Source: Alkalicoccobacillus porphyridii
Lineage (GTDB): Bacteria; Bacillota; Bacilli; Bacillales; Bacillaceae_D
Assembly: GCF_007293315.1 (NCBI RefSeq)
Contig: NZ_VLXZ01000005.1
Location: forward strand, 62,001 to 126,000
Length of the DNA: 64,000 bases
Reading direction: 5' to 3'
Shown here: positions 56,624 through 64,000 of the stretch, in pieces
Numbering within the stretch: position 1 is the stretch's first letter
Layout: each line of letters starts with the position of its first letter
The notes under the pieces: generated by a model
What the model was told of the DNA's origin: nothing
Databases searched by the model: none
Seen by the model: the letters and a program-made list of their open reading frames with translations, nothing else
Position numbers and translations under genes: made by a program

Positions 56624-58783
56624 TTAGCGCATGGTATGTAGAGCTTCTATCTGAACCGCACTTACCTTAAAACCTGGCATTCTACAGGTTGGGTCAAGTT
56701 TATCCTCCACAAGCCTGTTCACATTTTGTAATTCGTTCCAATGAAACGGCACAAATACGGTATCCATACGGATGGCCTTTGACCATTTACTACGAACGAT
56801 AATAGATCCTCTCCTCGATTTAATTTTGACTAGGGTCTCATCTTGAACGCCAAATTTCACAGCTGTATCAGGATGGATTTCCATAAAGGACTCAAAGTTT
56901 CTTGCTGCTAATGAAGAGCTCTTTCTTGTTTGTACACCAGTTAGATAATGCGACATCACTCGACCGGTAGTTAGATAAAGCGGATACCTAGCACAGGGCT
57001 GTTCTTTTGCAATGGCTGGGTCGTTTGGTACGTCAGTCATCACAGCACGTCCATCAGGATGAGCAAAAGACTGCTCAAACAAGCGTTTCGTACCAGGGTG
57101 ATCTAATGTTGGGCAAGGCCAGAGAATACCCTCCTTACCTCGAAGCCGATCATAAGTGATTCCATAATAATCAGCAGTACCACCTTTACTCGCCTCTCTT
57201 AACTCGTTAAAAATCTCCTCTGCAGAATGAAATGAGAAGTATTGCTCCTTTCCTAGTGCCCTTGCAACATCACAAATAATTTGCCAGTCGTGTCTAGCTT
57301 CACCAAGTGCTGGTCTACTTGCTTCACGTAATGTTACTCTACCTTCTAGGTTGGTCATGGTTCCCTCGTCCTCCAAATAAGAGGTCGTTGGTAGAATGAC
57401 ATCAGCAAGCTTTGCCGTTTCCGAAACAAATAAATCTACAGCAACAAGGAACTTTAGCTTGCTTAAGGCCTTTTTAACAAATCGTGCATTTGGATTTGAA
57501 ACAATCGGATTAGAGCAGAGGAGAAACAAACCCTTGATCTCACCTTGATCCATCTTCTGAATCATCTCAAAAGCCGAAACCCCTTTTCTAGGCAGCTCTT
57601 CTGGATCAACACCCCAAACCTTCGCTACATGTGCTCGGTGTTCTTCATTTTCAATGGAGCGATAGCCAGGTAATTGATCGGCCTTTTGTCCATGCTCCCT
57701 TGCTCCTTGACCATTACTTTGACCGGTAATCGCTCCATATCCACAGCTAGGCTTACCTATTTTCCCTGTAGCTATCAGAATATTGAGGAAATTACGGACA
57801 GCGATTGATCCGTCTGTCTGCTGTTCAACACCTCTTGCCGTTAAAATCATTCCGGTTGCTTTCTCACCAAAAGCTACTGCAGCTCTCCGAATCTCATTTT
57901 GAGGTACACCTGTTTTGTTCTCAATCTCCTCAAGGGACAAACGATTAAGATGCTGCTTCACCTTTTCAAAACCTGTCGCTCTATTTTGGATAAACTCATG
58001 ATCAATTAAATTCTCTTCCACGATAACCTTTAAAATGCCATTAGCTAGCGCTGCATCCGTTCCAGGCTTTAGCTTCAAATGAAGGTCAGCAATATTGGTT
58101 GTTGCTGTCTCGCGTGGATCAATGGCAATAATAAAAGCGCCATTTTCCTTAGCCTGCTCAAAATAAGGCATAATTGTTGGTTGGCATTCTGCAATATTAG
58201 TGCCTGCTAGAATGATGCACTCAGAATATGATACCTCCTCAAGCGCATTTGTCAGTCCCCGATCCATGCCAAATGTCAACGCACCAGCTGATGCCGCAGC
58301 AGACATACAAAGTCTTCCGTTATAATCAATATATTTCGTTTGTAAGGCAACTCTCGCAAACTTACCCATGAGGTATGCTTCTTCATTAGTAATGGAAGCA
58401 CTGCCATAGACTGACATGGCATCATACCCATCTTCATGTTGAATTTGTTTAATGTTAAGAGCTATATGGGAAAGAGCCTCCTCCCAGCTCACCTGTACAA
58501 ATTCCCCGTCTTGCTTTATAAGCGGATGCATAAGTCGATCCTTATGAAAGGCATGCTGATGGGCATGTAACCCTTTGATACACAGTCTTCCTTTAGAGGT
58601 TGGATTATCAAGACCAACCGTTCGATACGTTTTTCTAGTAACACTTGTTTGCTCCACTAATTGCATTCTGCATTGTACACTGCAGAATGGACACTGCGTA
58701 TTACTCACTTTCTCCTTCTGTGTATGCTTCTGTTTTTCTCGAAAGTAGCTTAACAGCATATCGGCCACTTGAACCACTCCCAC
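56624..58783 (-). CDS. nasC: Assimilatory nitrate reductase catalytic subunit
   Basis: The 719-residue molybdoenzyme has an N-terminal [4Fe-4S] site (Cys31, Cys34, Cys38, Cys68 in CPFCSVQC and GRLCIKG), molybdopterin-binding domains (YGSASITNEEAYLMGKF; GTNIAECQPTIMPYF) and a C-terminal dinucleotide domain (PLYLTTGRVMSHYLTG). It reduces nitrate to nitrite in the cytosol with electrons from NasB. The start is uncertain: GTG 58783 is the outermost codon, but GTG 58768 has GGGAG at eight bases and is attractive. Confidence 0.92.
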   Translation of the reverse strand: MGVVQVADMLLSYFREKQKHTQKEKVSNTQCPFCSVQCRMQLVEQTSVTRKTYRTVGLDNPTSKGRLCIKGLHAHQHAFHKDRLMHPLIKQDGEFVQVSWEEALSHIALNIKQIQHEDGYDAMSVYGSASITNEEAYLMGKFARVALQTKYIDYNGRLCMSAAASAGALTFGMDRGLTNALEEVSYSECIILAGTNIAECQPTIMPYFEQAKENGAFIIAIDPRETATTNIADLHLKLKPGTDAALANGILKVIVEENLIDHEFIQNRATGFEKVKQHLNRLSLEEIENKTGVPQNEIRRAAVAFGEKATGMILTARGVEQQTDGSIAVRNFLNILIATGKIGKPSCGYGAITGQSNGQGAREHGQKADQLPGYRSIENEEHRAHVAKVWGVDPEELPRKGVSAFEMIQKMDQGEIKGLFLLCSNPIVSNPNARFVKKALSKLKFLVAVDLFVSETAKLADVILPTTSYLEDEGTMTNLEGRVTLREASRPALGEARHDWQIICDVARALGKEQYFSFHSAEEIFNELREASKGGTADYYGITYDRLRGKEGILWPCPTLDHPGTKRLFEQSFAHPDGRAVMTDVPNDPAIAKEQPCARYPLYLTTGRVMSHYLTGVQTRKSSSLAARNFESFMEIHPDTAVKFGVQDETLVKIKSRRGSIIVRSKWSKAIRMDTVFVPFHWNELQNVNRLVEDKLDPTCRMPGFKVSAVQIEALHTMR

Positions 58784-58792
58784 TCTCTTGAA

Positions 58793-61126
58793 TTAAACTA
58801 ATTCTTTTTGATTTAAAACGATAGCCTGTTCATATCGTTTCTTTGTTTCCTCAAGTTCATGTTGCAATTCAGATCGACAACCTGCATCAAAAACAACCTC
58901 TCTCACATGGACCATTCCTACACGATTTAACCAATTAAGAATGGACTCACGATAGATGGCTGTTTGACGATAATATTGCAAAAGGATTGGTATAGTCTCC
59001 ATTAACTCTTTTTGGTTAAGCATCACATAAAACAGCTGTTTATCTTCCTTTCCGCCTATAAATACCTCCCAGCCAACAACTGTTTTCATCAACTGTAAAT
59101 CCACTTCCATCTTTCCGTGTGAACAGGCTTGAATTCCGAGGACTGTCTCCGTAGGCATTTGTAACAGTTGAAATAGACCTTTTATGCTAGAAGCTATTTG
59201 CCAAGCCTCATCCTGGTTACACACACATCGACTTAAATCAGCGATCGAGCGAATCCACAAACGACTACCGGAAAAAGTAGTTGGTGGAAGATGTAGTTGC
59301 TTCCATACATCCTGTAGCTCCTGTTCTTTTATTCCTGAAATCTGAAGTAAGCTTTGACTTGAAGGCTGAATGGTTAAACCTTTGTGCTGCTTCAGTTGAG
59401 ATAAATCGCTGAATCGCTCCCCCGACATAGTATCAAGTTCAACTAGAACTGAATACAATCCATCCGATTGCTCTATTGCATTTTTCTGAATATGATGTTT
59501 GAAATGGAACTCAGATTGCATCATCCCTAAATAATAAGACAATGTTTCGCAACAGGAATCACACCCTTCACCAGTGTTCCAGGGTAAAAAACTAAATACC
59601 TCTTCAAGTGAGCTAAGTTCATTTTCATAGAGGCTCTCTACCACCTCTGCTTCTGTAAGGCTAGTACAGCCGCAAAGTGCAGGGATAATTTCCAGTTCGT
59701 CCTCAAACTCATCACTCTGAATATAGGTAAGAAGATCAGCAACTAGTGGTTTGCAGCCACCACATGAGCTAGATGCTTTTGTACAGGTTTTTACTTCTTC
59801 AACTGTTTCCAAGCCTTCTTTCTGAACAGCTCTGATAATCTCTGCTTTAGATACTGCATTACATTGGCAGATTAAGTTTGTTCCAGGTATCTCAGCTAGT
59901 TGACCAGTCTTACTTCCTTGCGAGATAAGCAACTGTTGCATCTCTTCCTCTGTAAGATGAGTTTCCTTTACCACTAGATCCGTAAGCTTTGTGCCGTCAA
60001 GTGTATTCCCATATAAAATCGCCCCTGATAAACGATCTCCATTAAAGATTAGCTTTCTATACTGTCCATTCACCTCATTCATGAAGAAAATCGCCCTACT
60101 CTTCTCACTAGTTGTAATTTCACCAACTGAAAATAAGTCCACACCTGATATCTTCAATTGAGTAGCAAGTACACTACCTCTAAACATCAAACCATCTATT
60201 CCACAAAGCTCCTGTGCCAGGACTTTGCATTGCTCATACAGTGGTTTAACCATCCCGTAAACAATGCCTCGATGCTCCACACATTCTCCAACAGCATAGA
60301 CGTCTTCTACAGACGTTTGGAGTCGATCATCAACGATAATTCCACGATTTGTTTTGATTCCACTCTTAGCAGCCAATTCACTGTTTGGCCGAACTCCTGC
60401 TGACATAACAACCAGTTCTGCTTCTATAGATGTTCCGTCTGAGAAATGTACCTGTTTTACCCGTTGGTCACCCGAAAGCTCTGTTGTTTCTTTACCTAAA
60501 TGAAACTTCATTCCCTGTGCTCGCAATTCATTTTGAAGGAGTTTGGCAGCTGGCTCATCTAACTGTCGCTCCATGATATAGGGAGAACGATGAACCACAT
60601 TAACTTGCATACCGAGATGAATTAATCCTTTTGCTGCTTCAAGTCCCAGCAAGCCGCCACCAATAACTACTGCCCTCTTATAAGAAGCTGCTGTTTTCAT
60701 TAGATCCTTACACTCTTCCATCGTTCGAAATGCGGTTACTCCTTCCTTCTCAATTCCAGGCACAGGAAGGATAAAGGGGCTAGACCCCGTAGCAATTATC
60801 AGCTTGTCATATGGAATACTCTCACCATTAGTTGTGCTAATTAACTTTTCATTTGTATCAATGAATTCAACCTTTACACCTAAACGCAATGTAATATGAC
60901 GATCAGAAAACCACTCGTCCGCCTGAGTGTGGATACTATCTAATGATTCTTCTCCTTGCAAAACTGAAGAAAGCAATATTCGATTGTAGCTACGCACACT
61001 CTCTTCCCCAATTATTGTTAGGTCGAATGAATCTGGACAAAGCGCAAGTACCTCTTCTACAGAGCGCATGCCAGCCATTCCATTTCCGATCCATACTAAT
61101 CGTTCTCTCTTTTTTTTAGATGGCAT
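58793..61126 (-). CDS. nasB: Nitrate reductase electron-transfer subunit, NasB-like
   Basis: The 777-residue protein has an N-terminal FAD/NAD(P)H oxidoreductase (WIGNGMAGMRSVEEVLAL; AVVIGGGLLGLEAAKGL), two BFD-type [2Fe-2S] domains (CQCNAVSKAEI with CGGCKPLV; CGCTSLTEAE with GCDSCCETL) and a C-terminal region resembling the nitrite reductase ferredoxin-like and siroheme domains. The latter keeps only scattered cysteines (SRCVCNQD, QACSHGK) and lacks the C-x5-C...C-x3-C pattern, so it should not bind siroheme. That and its length match NasB rather than the nitrite reductase NasD. It passes electrons from NAD(P)H to NasC. AAGGAG precedes the ATG. Confidence 0.87.
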   Translation of the reverse strand: MPSKKKRERLVWIGNGMAGMRSVEEVLALCPDSFDLTIIGEESVRSYNRILLSSVLQGEESLDSIHTQADEWFSDRHITLRLGVKVEFIDTNEKLISTTNGESIPYDKLIIATGSSPFILPVPGIEKEGVTAFRTMEECKDLMKTAASYKRAVVIGGGLLGLEAAKGLIHLGMQVNVVHRSPYIMERQLDEPAAKLLQNELRAQGMKFHLGKETTELSGDQRVKQVHFSDGTSIEAELVVMSAGVRPNSELAAKSGIKTNRGIIVDDRLQTSVEDVYAVGECVEHRGIVYGMVKPLYEQCKVLAQELCGIDGLMFRGSVLATQLKISGVDLFSVGEITTSEKSRAIFFMNEVNGQYRKLIFNGDRLSGAILYGNTLDGTKLTDLVVKETHLTEEEMQQLLISQGSKTGQLAEIPGTNLICQCNAVSKAEIIRAVQKEGLETVEEVKTCTKASSSCGGCKPLVADLLTYIQSDEFEDELEIIPALCGCTSLTEAEVVESLYENELSSLEEVFSFLPWNTGEGCDSCCETLSYYLGMMQSEFHFKHHIQKNAIEQSDGLYSVLVELDTMSGERFSDLSQLKQHKGLTIQPSSQSLLQISGIKEQELQDVWKQLHLPPTTFSGSRLWIRSIADLSRCVCNQDEAWQIASSIKGLFQLLQMPTETVLGIQACSHGKMEVDLQLMKTVVGWEVFIGGKEDKQLFYVMLNQKELMETIPILLQYYRQTAIYRESILNWLNRVGMVHVREVVFDAGCRSELQHELEETKKRYEQAIVLNQKELV

Positions 61127-61204
61127 GAGTAAACTCCTTAAATATTCAGAATCTAATCAATATTCATCCATCATATCGACACATTTATAAATCTTGGGGG
61201 TTTA

Positions 61205-61221
61205 TGTTAAATTACGTGACA
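61205..61221. promoter_or_regulatory. TnrA box upstream of nasB
   Basis: TGTTAAATTACGTGACA matches the TnrA/GlnR consensus TGTNAN7TNACA at every defined position. It is centred about 87 bp before the nasB start, where TnrA activates nas genes during nitrogen limitation in Bacillus. Confidence 0.85.
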
Positions 61222-61299
61222 CAGTTTTTATTTAAAATTACGATAATCGCAATCCTTTAGTCCTTTACTAGTGTTCATTAATAGCCTGTTCTAAACGAT

Positions 61300-61588
61300 A
61301 GAGTCCATGCTTTTGCTTAAATTAATCGATGTATAGAGATATGGGACGAAAGATGTTTTATTTCTTCGGCTACCGCTACAGGAGAAACCTACGCTACTGT
61401 TCTGATCACACCAATGACGAACGTTGCTATTTAAGGAAATGAGGGCTTGTTGATAAGAGGATTCTCTATCATATAAAGCTTCTTTTTCAGTGGCCTCCTA
61501 TACATCCCGTAGGTGTCGGCCCTCCATTTTCGTCCGCTTGTTTAGATAGGTATTGGAAATATTATTTACACAATCATATGAACTTTGT
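61300..61588 (+). repeat. Dispersed intergenic repeat, copy E (in a 555-bp gap)
   Basis: The gap between nasB and the ydaT-like gene holds the TnrA box, this repeat and a SigB-like promoter, and no gene. Shared with copy D: GAGTCCATGCTTTTG, TTTCTTCGGCT, ACCGCTACAGGAGAAA, AAGGAAATGAGGGC, AGCTTCTTTTTCAGTGGC, CCATTTTCGTCCGCTTG, and TTTAGATAGGTATTGGAA, with TTTACACA near the end. Only one palindrome arm is kept. The flanking GATATGGGACGAAAG resembles the GGCTGGGACA end of other copies. Confidence 0.75.
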
Positions 61589-61621
61589 CTTCTAGACTCT
61601 TTAATACCGGATTAAATAATT

Positions 61622-61647
61622 GTTTTATTCATTTGTAAATCGGAAAT
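61622..61647 (+). promoter_or_regulatory. SigB-like promoter before ydaT-like gene
   Basis: GTTTTA, 14 bases, GGAAAT resembles the SigB consensus GTTTAA-N12-14-GGGWAT and lies 35-61 bases before the ATG. The Bacillus homolog YdaT is, to my knowledge, a SigB-dependent stress protein. Confidence 0.5.
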
Positions 61648-61681
61648 AAGATTAAAAATGATGAAATGAGGAGAGAACATT

Positions 61682-62134
61682 ATGCCGTGGACACTAAATG
61701 ATTATCCGAGTTCATTAAAAAATCTCAATCGGGCCACTCGTAAAAAAGCCATTGAAATTGCAAATAGTATGCTCGATGATGGATACAAAGAAGGTGACGC
61801 CCTTCCCATTGCTACAAAACAGGCAAAAGAATGGCATGCTAATGCGAATGATCATGAGATTAGTTCGTTTTTGAAAAGCGGACAAGTAAAACCTGATTCT
61901 AATCGCACTAGCTCTTCCCGCCCTGAACTAAATGAAAAACCTCAATTCGTAACACCTCATTCAGATGGAGGTTGGGCTGTTCAAGCTGAAGGAGCTGATC
62001 AACCGTCCGATGTGTTTGAGACAAAAGCAGAAGCTGTTAAACGCGGAAAAGAAATTGCTAATAACAAAGGAACCCAGCTTATTATTCATAAAGAAGACGG
62101 TAGTGTAGATGAGAAAGTTCAATATGATTCCTAG
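61682..62134 (+). CDS. YdaT-like DUF2188 protein (ChaB-like N-terminus)
   Basis: The 150-residue protein has an N-terminal ChaB-like segment (MPWTLNDYPSSLKNLNRATR then KAIEIANSMLDDGYKEGDAL) and a C-terminal DUF2188 domain (FVTPHSDGGWAVQAEGADQP, LIIHKEDGSV), joined by a Ser/Pro-rich linker. This fusion and length match Bacillus YdaT, a general stress protein of unknown biochemical role. GAGGAGAG lies seven bases before the ATG. Confidence 0.85.
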   Translation: MPWTLNDYPSSLKNLNRATRKKAIEIANSMLDDGYKEGDALPIATKQAKEWHANANDHEISSFLKSGQVKPDSNRTSSSRPELNEKPQFVTPHSDGGWAVQAEGADQPSDVFETKAEAVKRGKEIANNKGTQLIIHKEDGSVDEKVQYDS

Positions 62135-62143
62135 ATACAATAA

Positions 62144-62179
62144 AAACGAAGTGAACAGTTCCAACTGTCCACTTCGTTT
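62144..62179. terminator. Bidirectional terminator
   Basis: AAACGAAGTG pairs with CACTTCGTTT and the inner AACAGTT/AACTGT extends the stem. It lies ten bases past the ydaT-like stop and serves the convergent small gene as well. Confidence 0.88.
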
Positions 62180-62203
62180 GATTTATGGATGATCATATGA
62201 TCT

Positions 62204-62374
62204 CTATCCATTAGAATTCTTAAAAAATCTTCTATATAGATTCGTTGATTTTTGATAAATACCCTCATAAAAGTCAGCAAGATATCTTGTGACAATAAAC
62301 CTTACAATAGCAAACATTAGAGCAATCACCATAATGAAAAACAGAATTCCAACTGCTTGTTCTAGTGCTACCAT
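62204..62374 (-). CDS. Small membrane protein, 56 residues
   Basis: A short gene, easily missed, reads from ATG 62374 to TAG 62204. The ribosome site AGGTGATATAC before the ATG is strong. The product has an N-terminal helix of about 22 hydrophobic residues (AVGILFFIMVIALMFAIV) followed by an arginine- and tyrosine-rich amphipathic tail (RFIVTRYLADFYEGIY, LYRRFFK). I do not recognise the family. It is convergent with the ydaT-like gene and divergent from the DUF418-type gene, and the shared terminator lies 25 bases past its stop. Confidence 0.68.
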   Translation of the reverse strand: MVALEQAVGILFFIMVIALMFAIVRFIVTRYLADFYEGIYQKSTNLYRRFFKNSNG

Positions 62375-62456
62375 GTATATCACCTGGCTTATATAAAGTT
62401 ATTAGGTACCCATATTAACAAACTAGCTTCTTTAATGAAAGGAATGTCCACTCAAC

Positions 62457-63629
62457 ATGACTCACAACACATTAGACACAAAACGTTTCATCTCATTAGA
62501 CTTAGCCCGAGGTATGATGCTGCTTCTAGTTGCGCTAGCTCATGCATCTTTATATGCAGGTAGCACATTACTTACTCGTCCAGAAAGCATGCATTCTCTA
62601 GATACATTCCTTAATTATGTTTCGGTTTTTATCGTTGATAACCGCGCAAGACCTATGTTTGCTTTTCTTTTCGGTTACGGTTTAACCTTAATTGTTGCAA
62701 GTTATCTAAAGAGAGATAGAACCAAACGCGATGCCAAAATCTCCTTGTATAGACGTGCATTATATCTAATCATTTTTGGATTTTTCTTATCTGTTATCAT
62801 TGGAGGGCAAGACATTCTCTCCATTTATGGCGCCGCACTTCTATGTATAACCTGGCTTATTTTCAAAAAAGATAAAGTACTCGTTAGGACCATTACAATC
62901 ATGTCCGCACTCTTTCTCATTATTTTACCTGTCATGTGGGGAAGTATGGCTACCTTTATGCAGCAAGATAAAAACGTCGTTCAGCTTACGTACTCATCCT
63001 ACGCAGAAAATCTGAGCAGTCAGTTCCTACAATTTATTACTGGCGGACCTTTTTTGGGAAATCTTGCGTTACCTATAGTGATCTCCATACTACTCGGCAT
63101 ATGGGCAGGTCGAAAAAAGCTACTGAATGAAGATCCCGACCACAAACCCTTTCTAAAAAAATTGGCGATTATCGGGATAGCCATTTCAATTTTTGGCGCT
63201 ATTCCACAAGCCCTTTACAGTAATGAACTACTAGAATTTTCGCCCTTATTTAGTGGTTTAATTTTCACCTTACACTTGGCTACAGGTATCATTGGTGGCA
63301 TGAGTTATGCAGCAATCTTTGCGTTAATTGGTCCAAAACTTATTCAGAAGCAAACGCTTATACAACCAATCACTGCACTTGGAAAACGGTCTCTCACTTT
63401 TTTTATAGTAAATGAAGCATTATTAGTTATGTTTCTCTCTAGCTATACCCTCAACTTGGGAGAGACGATGGGATTAACCGTGAGTTGGTCCATTGCTTTT
63501 GGCATATGGATGTTAGCCCTATTGAATTCTTCTATTTTAGAGAGAAAACAATTGAATGGACCTCTGGATGAGTTATTTAGAAAGCTCGTTCATCGCAAGC
63601 CCCGGGGGGAGAAACAGGAGATGGCTTAA
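62457..63629 (+). CDS. DUF418/YeiB-like multispanning membrane protein
   Basis: The 390-residue protein has about ten helices, starts with the SLDLARGMMLLLVALAHA segment typical of YeiB/HGSNAT-like membrane acyltransferase relatives, and ends with the DUF418 pattern (ITALGKRSLTFFIVNEALL). It might transfer acyl groups across the membrane or take part in transport; no function is established. AAAGGA lies 14 bases before the ATG, rather far. Confidence 0.8.
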   Translation: MTHNTLDTKRFISLDLARGMMLLLVALAHASLYAGSTLLTRPESMHSLDTFLNYVSVFIVDNRARPMFAFLFGYGLTLIVASYLKRDRTKRDAKISLYRRALYLIIFGFFLSVIIGGQDILSIYGAALLCITWLIFKKDKVLVRTITIMSALFLIILPVMWGSMATFMQQDKNVVQLTYSSYAENLSSQFLQFITGGPFLGNLALPIVISILLGIWAGRKKLLNEDPDHKPFLKKLAIIGIAISIFGAIPQALYSNELLEFSPLFSGLIFTLHLATGIIGGMSYAAIFALIGPKLIQKQTLIQPITALGKRSLTFFIVNEALLVMFLSSYTLNLGETMGLTVSWSIAFGIWMLALLNSSILERKQLNGPLDELFRKLVHRKPRGEKQEMA

Positions 63630-63693
63630 ACAAATGGTAGGGAAATACTATTTACTCGAGAAGGCTTGAACCTAATAGTTGGGCTTCGGCTTC

Positions 63694-63739
63694 GCTCTCG
63701 GGATAGGGGCACGCACCCGTGGGCCCCTATCCCGAGAGC
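63694..63739. repeat. Perfect 17-bp GC-rich inverted repeat
   Basis: GCTCTCGGGATAGGGGC (63694-63710) is exactly complementary to 63723-63739 around a 12-base loop. No T-run follows on the plus strand. The left arm with the preceding CTTCGGCTTCG resembles the TTCGCTGCCGCTCCCG block of the dispersed repeat, so it may be a fragment or relative of that family acting between convergent genes. Confidence 0.8.
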
Positions 63740-63831
63740 TGTGAAAGAGAGAATTATAAACCGTATGCAGTGGTAGTGGGTCTGAAGGGTTTTTGGGAAA
63801 GTATACGCTATTTTAAAGACAGTCCTTCTTA

Positions 63832-64000
63832 TTAAATCGCTATCGTTTTTTCCCTTTTCACCATCCAAATTAGAATGCCAACAGCAATAACTATCATTGT
63901 AAGATACACTGTAGGGGTGAAATGCTGCCAGTTTTCAAGATTAAAAAAGTTCGTCATGATTCTACGTTGACCCAGTACAATAAGTAAAATCACACTCGGA
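63832..64000 (-). CDS. C-terminal end of a membrane protein (cut by window edge)
   Basis: A reading frame enters from the right edge and ends in TAA at 63832-63834. The visible 55 residues contain two hydrophobic segments, PSVILLIVLG at the edge and VYLTMIVIAVGILIWMV near the end, joined by QRRIMTNFFNLENWQHF, with a charged tail KREKTIAI. The family cannot be told from this fragment. It converges on the DUF418-type gene. Confidence 0.55.
   Translation of the reverse strand, partial: PSVILLIVLGQRRIMTNFFNLENWQHFTPTVYLTMIVIAVGILIWMVKREKTIAI

Noticed and set aside
58793-61126. Assignment as assimilatory nitrite reductase large subunit (NasD/NirB)
   Set aside because: The siroheme/[4Fe-4S] cysteine pattern is missing and length and gene order fit NasB.

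Overview
The window looks like chromosome from a low-to-mid GC, Gram-positive member of the Bacillaceae. Shine-Dalgarno sites are strong (AGGAGG type). Gene families typical of Bacillus are present (RlmN, NasB-NasC-NasA, YesM/YesN with LplB/LplC-type transporters, an NhaK-like antiporter, AzlC/AzlD, a YdaT-like protein). Plausible sites for TnrA, Fur, Rex/Fnr and CcpA can be read, and intrinsic terminators are frequent. An antiporter, a BCCT carrier and C30 carotenoid genes suggest a pigmented, salt- or alkali-tolerant bacillus. That is inference; no 16S or other phylogenetic marker is present. No tRNA, rRNA, CRISPR array, prophage or transposase gene was seen.

Layout. 1-2.1 kb: an unrecognised protein, a long repeat-filled gap, then an SDR/DUF59 gene pair. 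2.2-6.3 kb: a forward, translationally coupled operon for late carotenoid steps (CruF-like hydratase, acyltransferase, glycosyltransferase, CrtP-like oxidase). 6.3-10.7 kb: a CocE-type hydrolase and a BCCT carrier divergent from a TetR regulator. 11.0-14.8 kb: the reverse operon crtN-like, crtN-like, crtM, which makes and desaturates the C30 backbone. Together the two crt operons predict an acylated glycosyl C30 carotenoid of the staphyloxanthin type. 14.9-19.7 kb: a three-gene phosphorelay (HPt-GGDEF protein, lone receiver, hybrid kinase).

20.0-27.9 kb and 35.5-42.0 kb each hold a complete oligosaccharide-type ABC importer with its own YesM/YesN two-component pair, but with no adjacent hydrolase. 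Between them lie rlmN, an IsdG-like heme monooxygenase, a gate-domain membrane protein, a quinone-oxidoreductase-like enzyme, a CPA1 antiporter and an NADH oxidase with a Rex/Fnr-type operator. 42.5-50.3 kb: a chemoreceptor, a Fur-box-controlled ferric iron ABC transporter (ATPase, binding protein, fused permease) and azlC-azlD. 50.4-50.8 kb: an exact 20-bp x 18 tandem repeat.

50.8-55.3 kb: a row of small genes for two APH-fold kinases, a GNAT acetyltransferase, a flavin-type PPOX protein, a membrane protein and a P-loop kinase. 55.4-61.1 kb: the nitrate assimilation operon nasB-nasC-nasA behind a perfect TnrA-box match. 61.7-64 kb: a YdaT-like stress protein with a SigB-like promoter, a 56-aa membrane protein, a DUF418-type membrane protein and the end of another gene. 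A modular intergenic repeat family of about 170-600 bp, with terminator-like hairpins and an optional ~114-bp palindromic module, recurs at about 0.35-0.96, 10.75, 23.7-24.6, 44.75 and 61.3 kb.
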